Assembly (NCBI RefSeq): GCF_004349135.1 | Contig: NZ_SMFN01000008.1 | Location: 97,476 to 161,475 of the forward strand | Reading direction: 5' to 3' | Source: Flavobacterium sandaracinum | GTDB lineage: Bacteria > Bacteroidota > Bacteroidia > Flavobacteriales > Flavobacteriaceae | DNA: 64,000 nucleotides | Shown: positions 60,493 to 64,000 of the stretch, in pieces | Position numbering within the stretch: position 1 is the stretch's first letter | Layout of the letters: the number at the start of each line of letters is the position of its first letter | Made by a program: the position numbers and the translations under genes | Notes under the pieces: model-generated | The model's database searches: none | What the model was told of the DNA's origin: nothing | Seen by the model: the letters and a program-made list of their open reading frames with translations, nothing else

Positions 60493-60509
60493 TTTTTAAT
60501 AGCCGGAAA

Positions 60510-61427
60510 ATGAACAACGCCAAACCCAGATTAGCTTTAGCTTTTGGAATACTTTGTATTTCTATTTTTCCAATATTAGTAAAACTCAAACTCACTCCTG
60601 GATTGATTTCTGCATTTTACAGAATGGCCATCGCGCTCATGTTGCTTTTACCGTATGTACTTATTACAAAAAAACTTAAGCTTCCTCAAAAAAAATACTT
60701 GATTTTGGCTGTGATTTGCGGTATATTATTTGCCTCCGATGTGGCAGTATGGAATATTGCCATTCAGCATTCAAGTGCTACTCAGGCTTCTTTACTGACC
60801 AATTTATCTCCGCTTTGGGTGGGAATCATTTCGTACGTGTTTTTAAAAACTAAACCGGCAACTAATTTTTGGATTGGAACGATAGTGGCTTTGTTTGGAA
60901 TGGCAATGTTAGTAGGTTTTCAGTTTTTTCTGGAATTGGATTTTGACACCGCTTTCCTTTTGGCCGTATTATCAGGAGTATTATATTCAATCTATTTATT
61001 AGTGAGTAAAAAAACCCTTTCTCAAATAGATGTACTTTCCTTTATGACCGTCAGTTTACTGGCATCCACCGTATATTTAGCGATTGTTTGTATATTCATG
61101 AATGAACCTTTTTCTGGTTTTTCAGATCTGGGATGGTTCGTTTTACTCATTCAAGCAGTGGTTTGTCAATTAATGGCATGGCTCTCTATTAGTTTTGCGA
61201 CACAGCACATGCGACCTACAAGAGTTTCTCTAAGTTTGTTAGGTCAAGCAGTTATCACCTCGCTATTGGCATGGGTATTTCTGGATGAAAAAATCAGCTT
61301 AAATATGATTATTGGTGGTCTTATTTTGCTATTGGGTATCCGAATTACCTTTTACACTAAAAACCCTTTTGATAAAAAAAATAGTAAAAAACACAAAGAA
61401 CATTCCTCTTTGATACTAAAAAATTAA
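60510..61427 (+). CDS. DMT superfamily (EamA) transporter
   Basis: 305 residues from the ATG at 60510; an in-frame GTG at 60471 lies in repeat DNA and is rejected. Ten hydrophobic helices in two EamA halves, with NIAIQHSSATQASLLTNLSP in the first and FATQHMRPTRVSLSLLGQAV in the second, both typical of drug/metabolite transporters. Substrate unknown. The HAD hydrolase follows after one base. Confidence 0.9.
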   Translation: MNNAKPRLALAFGILCISIFPILVKLKLTPGLISAFYRMAIALMLLLPYVLITKKLKLPQKKYLILAVICGILFASDVAVWNIAIQHSSATQASLLTNLSPLWVGIISYVFLKTKPATNFWIGTIVALFGMAMLVGFQFFLELDFDTAFLLAVLSGVLYSIYLLVSKKTLSQIDVLSFMTVSLLASTVYLAIVCIFMNEPFSGFSDLGWFVLLIQAVVCQLMAWLSISFATQHMRPTRVSLSLLGQAVITSLLAWVFLDEKISLNMIIGGLILLLGIRITFYTKNPFDKKNSKKHKEHSSLILKN

Positions 61428-61428
61428 T

Positions 61429-62118
61429 ATGAAAAATATAAAAGTAATCGCTTTTGATGCGGACGATACCTTATTTATAAATGAAACTTACTTTGCCGAA
61501 ACCGAAGAAAAATTCTGCAGTTTAATGAGCGATTACCTGTCCAATCAAGGGATCTCTAAAGAACTTTTTAAAGTCGAAATTGATAATTTGCGATTATACG
61601 GATACGGAATCAAAGGGTATATTCTATCCATGATTGAAGCCGCAATGACTATTTCTAATCATACGCTACCAATTGAAATGATCGCAAAAATTATCCAATA
61701 CGGAAAAGAATTATTAGAGAAACCAATTGTATTATTAGATGGTGTTGAGGAAACTTTAGAGGCTTTACACGGAAAATATAAATTAGTGGTGGCCACCAAA
61801 GGGGATTTATTGGACCAACGAAGAAAATTACACAATTCTGGTTTGGGACATTATTTTCATCACATTGAAGTCATGTCAGACAAGCAAGAAGTAGATTACA
61901 CGGATTTGATTACACGTCTAGAGATACAGCCATCGGAATTTTTTATGATTGGAAATTCTTTAAAATCGGATGTTTTACCGGTTTTAGCCATTGGCGGACA
62001 CGCCGTACATATTCCGTTTCACACGACTTGGGCACATGAAAAAATAGATCATAAGGTCGTTCATGCCAATTTTAGCGCGTTAGAAAAAATTACAGACGTT
62101 TTAAAGCGATTGGAGTAA
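61429..62118 (+). CDS. HAD family hydrolase
   Basis: 229 residues. Motif I FDADDTLFINE (nucleophile Asp10, acid Asp12), motif II VVATKGD, and motif IV FFMIGNSLKSDVLPV are intact, with a helical cap between. A phosphatase acting on a small phosphorylated molecule; substrate unknown. It starts one base after the transporter, so translation is probably coupled. Confidence 0.9.
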   Translation: MKNIKVIAFDADDTLFINETYFAETEEKFCSLMSDYLSNQGISKELFKVEIDNLRLYGYGIKGYILSMIEAAMTISNHTLPIEMIAKIIQYGKELLEKPIVLLDGVEETLEALHGKYKLVVATKGDLLDQRRKLHNSGLGHYFHHIEVMSDKQEVDYTDLITRLEIQPSEFFMIGNSLKSDVLPVLAIGGHAVHIPFHTTWAHEKIDHKVVHANFSALEKITDVLKRLE

Positions 62119-62371
62119 GTGTTTTTCACAGTAAAAGAGTAGTAAGTAAAAAATTCATACGACTGTTTATCTTTTTTTCGTGACATCAAACCTTTCGTTC
62201 GAATAGTTTTCCAACACAAAAAACGATCAGTCCGAAATCGAATAAATCTTAAAATCATCAAAAATCTGACAAAAAGTTCTATAAAAACACACTAAACAGG
62301 CAGTTTTTATAGAATTAAAACGAATCGTTATATAATTTACACTTTAAAATTTATCATCATAGTTTGTGCTG

Positions 62372-62379
62372 TAGTTTTG
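62372..62379 (+). promoter_or_regulatory. -7 element for the OmpA-family gene
   Basis: TAGTTTTG fits TAnnTTTG, 22 bases before the ATG at 62402. The -33 box is not clear; no other feature is seen in the 283-base gap. Confidence 0.5.
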
Positions 62380-62401
62380 TAAAAAATTAAAACATTACAA
62401 C

Positions 62402-63661
62402 ATGAAAAAAATCATATTCAGCCTAGTTTTTGGTGCGACTATTAGTACAATGAATGCACAAATGGAACCTGAAAAAAGCAGCGAAATGGATTATAATAAA
62501 TGGTCTATTGAAGTTGCAGGAGGTGTAAACAAACCACAGCAACCAATGACACCTGGTTATTTTACATCTACGCCAAGTGCTTTTGTAGCGGATCTTGGAG
62601 TTAGATACATGTTCAACAACAAATTTGGTTTAAAAGCAGATATAGGATACAATAGTTTCCAAGCAAAAAAGGAGTCTATTGATTTCGAAACAAATTATTA
62701 CAGAGCAAATTTACAAGCAGTTACCAATTTAGGGAGAATTTTGAATTTTGAGACTTGGACCAAGTCAATTGGTTTGTTATCACATACTGGTTTTGGTTAT
62801 GCACAGTTAAGAAACCAAGACAATGACATTCAAGACAAGATGGGTAACTTTATTACTGGTGTAACTGGACAAGTTAAATTAAGTAACAGGCTTGCATTAA
62901 CAGGAGATTTTACAACGATTGTTAATTTTAGTCAAGGAACTGCTTTTGATGGGGCGAGCCTTACTCCTGAAGCACGTGGTTTTCAAGGAATCCTTTTTAA
63001 CGGTACTGTAGGTTTAACTGTTTATTTAGGTAAAAACGAAAAACATGCGGACTGGGTAATCGACAACGAGAATGAAATAGAAGAGTTAAGACAAAAAATT
63101 ACTGATATCGAAACTTCGATGTTAGATACTGACAAAGATGGTGTAGCTGATTATTTAGATCAAGAAGCAAATACGCCCGAAGGAGCAATGGTTGATACCA
63201 AAGGAAGATCAATTGATAAAAACAACAATAATGTTCCAGACGAGACGGAAGCTTACATTTTAAAGAATTATGCTAGCAAAACTGGTGACAGTACGGTAGT
63301 TTATGATAATGAACTAATTAAAAGTTTAATTAATGGAGGTTATGTTGCTGTTTATTTTGACTTTGATAAATCTACTCCAACTAATGTTTCTACAGAAGGA
63401 ACTGATTTTATCTTAACCTACTTGAGGAACAATCCTTCAGCTTCAGTGGACATTATTGGTCATGCTGACGAATTAGGAAGATCGGCTTACAATGACAAAT
63501 TATCTAATGCAAGAGCTAAAAATGTTAAAAACACTTTAGTAAAAGCTAATATCGATGCATCAAGATTGAATTTAATTGCTGCTGGAGAAGATACTTCAGT
63601 AAACAAAGATTCTGAAAGTGCTAGAAAACTGGTTAGAAGAGTTACTTTCACAGTAAAATAA
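62402..63661 (+). CDS. OmpA family outer-membrane protein
   Basis: 419 residues. Signal peptide (cleavage near MNAQ, residue 20), a beta-barrel of about 210 residues, a calcium-binding thrombospondin-3-like segment (DTDKDGVADYLDQEANTPEG, and NNNNVPDETEA), and a C-terminal OmpA domain (VYFDFDKSTPTN, IIGHADELGRSAYNDKLSNA, RRVTFTV). It anchors the outer membrane to peptidoglycan and is often among the most abundant surface proteins. It ends 43 bases before the IS element. Confidence 0.95.
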   Translation: MKKIIFSLVFGATISTMNAQMEPEKSSEMDYNKWSIEVAGGVNKPQQPMTPGYFTSTPSAFVADLGVRYMFNNKFGLKADIGYNSFQAKKESIDFETNYYRANLQAVTNLGRILNFETWTKSIGLLSHTGFGYAQLRNQDNDIQDKMGNFITGVTGQVKLSNRLALTGDFTTIVNFSQGTAFDGASLTPEARGFQGILFNGTVGLTVYLGKNEKHADWVIDNENEIEELRQKITDIETSMLDTDKDGVADYLDQEANTPEGAMVDTKGRSIDKNNNNVPDETEAYILKNYASKTGDSTVVYDNELIKSLINGGYVAVYFDFDKSTPTNVSTEGTDFILTYLRNNPSASVDIIGHADELGRSAYNDKLSNARAKNVKNTLVKANIDASRLNLIAAGEDTSVNKDSESARKLVRRVTFTVK

Positions 63662-63680
63662 TTTACTTTTTAGTACAACA

Positions 63681-63704
63681 AAAAGCCCTAAAGGAATTTT
63701 CTTT
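63681..63704 (+). terminator. Terminator of the OmpA gene, apparently broken by the IS
   Basis: AAAAGCCCTAAAG and a loop are followed by CTTT, but the expected AGGGCTTTT is replaced by GGACTGCACCC, the start of the IS element. Only the first four pairs of the stem remain. Confidence 0.55.
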
Positions 63705-64000
63705 GGACTGCACCCAAAAGTTTAGACAAATTTATAATTAATTTTGATAATAATGAGCTCGATATTGTATCGGGCTCATTTTGTTTAAATTTGATTTAAT
63801 TCTGTCGTTATTGTAATATACTATATACTCTTGAATCTCTTTTTTTAATTGATTTATTGAGTTGTACTTTTTAAGATAGAACAACTCCGATTTGAGTATT
63901 CCAAAGAAGTTTTCAATGATAGCATTATCTAAGCAATTGCCTTTTCTTGACATACTTTGTTTAATTCCTTTTTCCTTTAAGAGCTGTTGATATTGTCGCA
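63704..64000 (-). mobile_element. IS3-family insertion sequence, one end (partial)
   Basis: The left end begins near TGGACTGCACCCAAAAG, close to the terminal inverted repeats of IS3-type elements. The transposase gene reads leftward from beyond the window edge. Only about 300 bases are present, so copy completeness and target duplication cannot be judged. Confidence 0.8.
63738..64000 (-). CDS. IS3-family transposase OrfB, C-terminal part (partial)
   Basis: 87 codons to the window edge; the N-terminus is outside. The sequence RQYQQLLKEKGIKQSMSRKG continues into NCLDNAIIENFFGILKSEL, where the catalytic Glu of the DDE triad lies in the ENFF segment. It ends with YYNNDRIKSNLNKMSPIQYR, the standard OrfB end of the integrase (rve) domain. 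An internal ATG at 63953 is not the true start. Confidence 0.92.
   Translation of the reverse strand, partial: RQYQQLLKEKGIKQSMSRKGNCLDNAIIENFFGILKSELFYLKKYNSINQLKKEIQEYIVYYNNDRIKSNLNKMSPIQYRAHYYQN

Noticed and set aside
60471..60509. GTG start for the DMT transporter
   Set aside because: Lies within an intergenic repeat; the ATG at 60510 begins where the first membrane helix is expected.

Overview
This 64 kb window is AT-rich chromosomal DNA from a member of the Bacteroidota, almost certainly a Flavobacterium or a close relative. The evidence is the gene content: the gliding lipoprotein GldH, a GLPGLI-family protein, a HU-CCDC81/SPOR protein, DUF4837 and DUF6503 lipoproteins, RicT with a Cys-rich N-terminus, and a Bacteroidota-type RecA. 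Many genes also have a TAnnTTTG -7 promoter box. Most genes are housekeeping. No tRNA, rRNA, prophage or CRISPR array was recognised. One partial IS3-family element lies at the right edge.

Layout. 1-7 kb: partial HU/SPOR envelope protein, dprA, trpS, then a three-gene cluster on the minus strand (circularly permuted ATP-grasp, alpha-E protein, transglutaminase-like protein) that looks like an uncharacterised peptide-ligase/peptidase unit. 7-11 kb: a PlsC acyltransferase, then a lipoprotein / ECF sigma factor / inner-membrane-anchored beta-barrel operon with a second, related lipoprotein upstream. 11-25 kb: recA, a thioesterase, doxX-like, holB, pgk, a LysM lytic transglycosylase, a DUF4837 lipoprotein, an ElaA-like acetyltransferase, a tandem OmpA-domain protein, an S41 protease, rnpA, plsC-like, an acyl-ACP desaturase and an HD hydrolase.

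26-30 kb: a secretion-related operon on the minus strand, made of a small Cys-containing secreted peptide (start region damaged), a GLPGLI protein and a TonB-receptor-like outer-membrane protein. Its predicted promoter has a run of ten G/C pairs inside the spacer, the layout expected of a phase-variable promoter. 30-33 kb: a crotonase and a sensor histidine kinase. 32.4-44.7 kb: a heme biosynthesis supercluster (HemJ-like, MATE transporter, hemH, an AraC/PchR-like regulator, hemA, hemC, hemD, hemE, hemF, hemB), followed by a DinB-like protein and a cytochrome c lipoprotein. Only the hemL step is missing. The cluster has been reshaped by repeats: a perfect 26-bp inverted repeat spans the hemD stop and the hemE start, and a decayed copy of the hemF 5' end lies on the far side of an intruding acetyltransferase gene.

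44.8-55 kb: ogt, a 3'-5' exonuclease, a nucleoside-recognition membrane protein, a two-subunit CoA-transferase split by a four-helix-bundle gene, PBP1A, gldH, ricT and trhO (with an EF-Tu-domain-2-like C-terminal extension). 55.3-56.8 kb: a noncoding tandem array of about five 300-bp units assembled from dispersed flavobacterial repeats; part of the unit recurs at 44.7 kb. 57-64 kb: a DUF6503 lipoprotein, metG, a DMT transporter, a HAD hydrolase, an OmpA-family porin-like protein and the IS3-family element, which appears to have landed in the terminator of the OmpA gene.

All functional calls come from motif recognition by eye; no similarity search was run.
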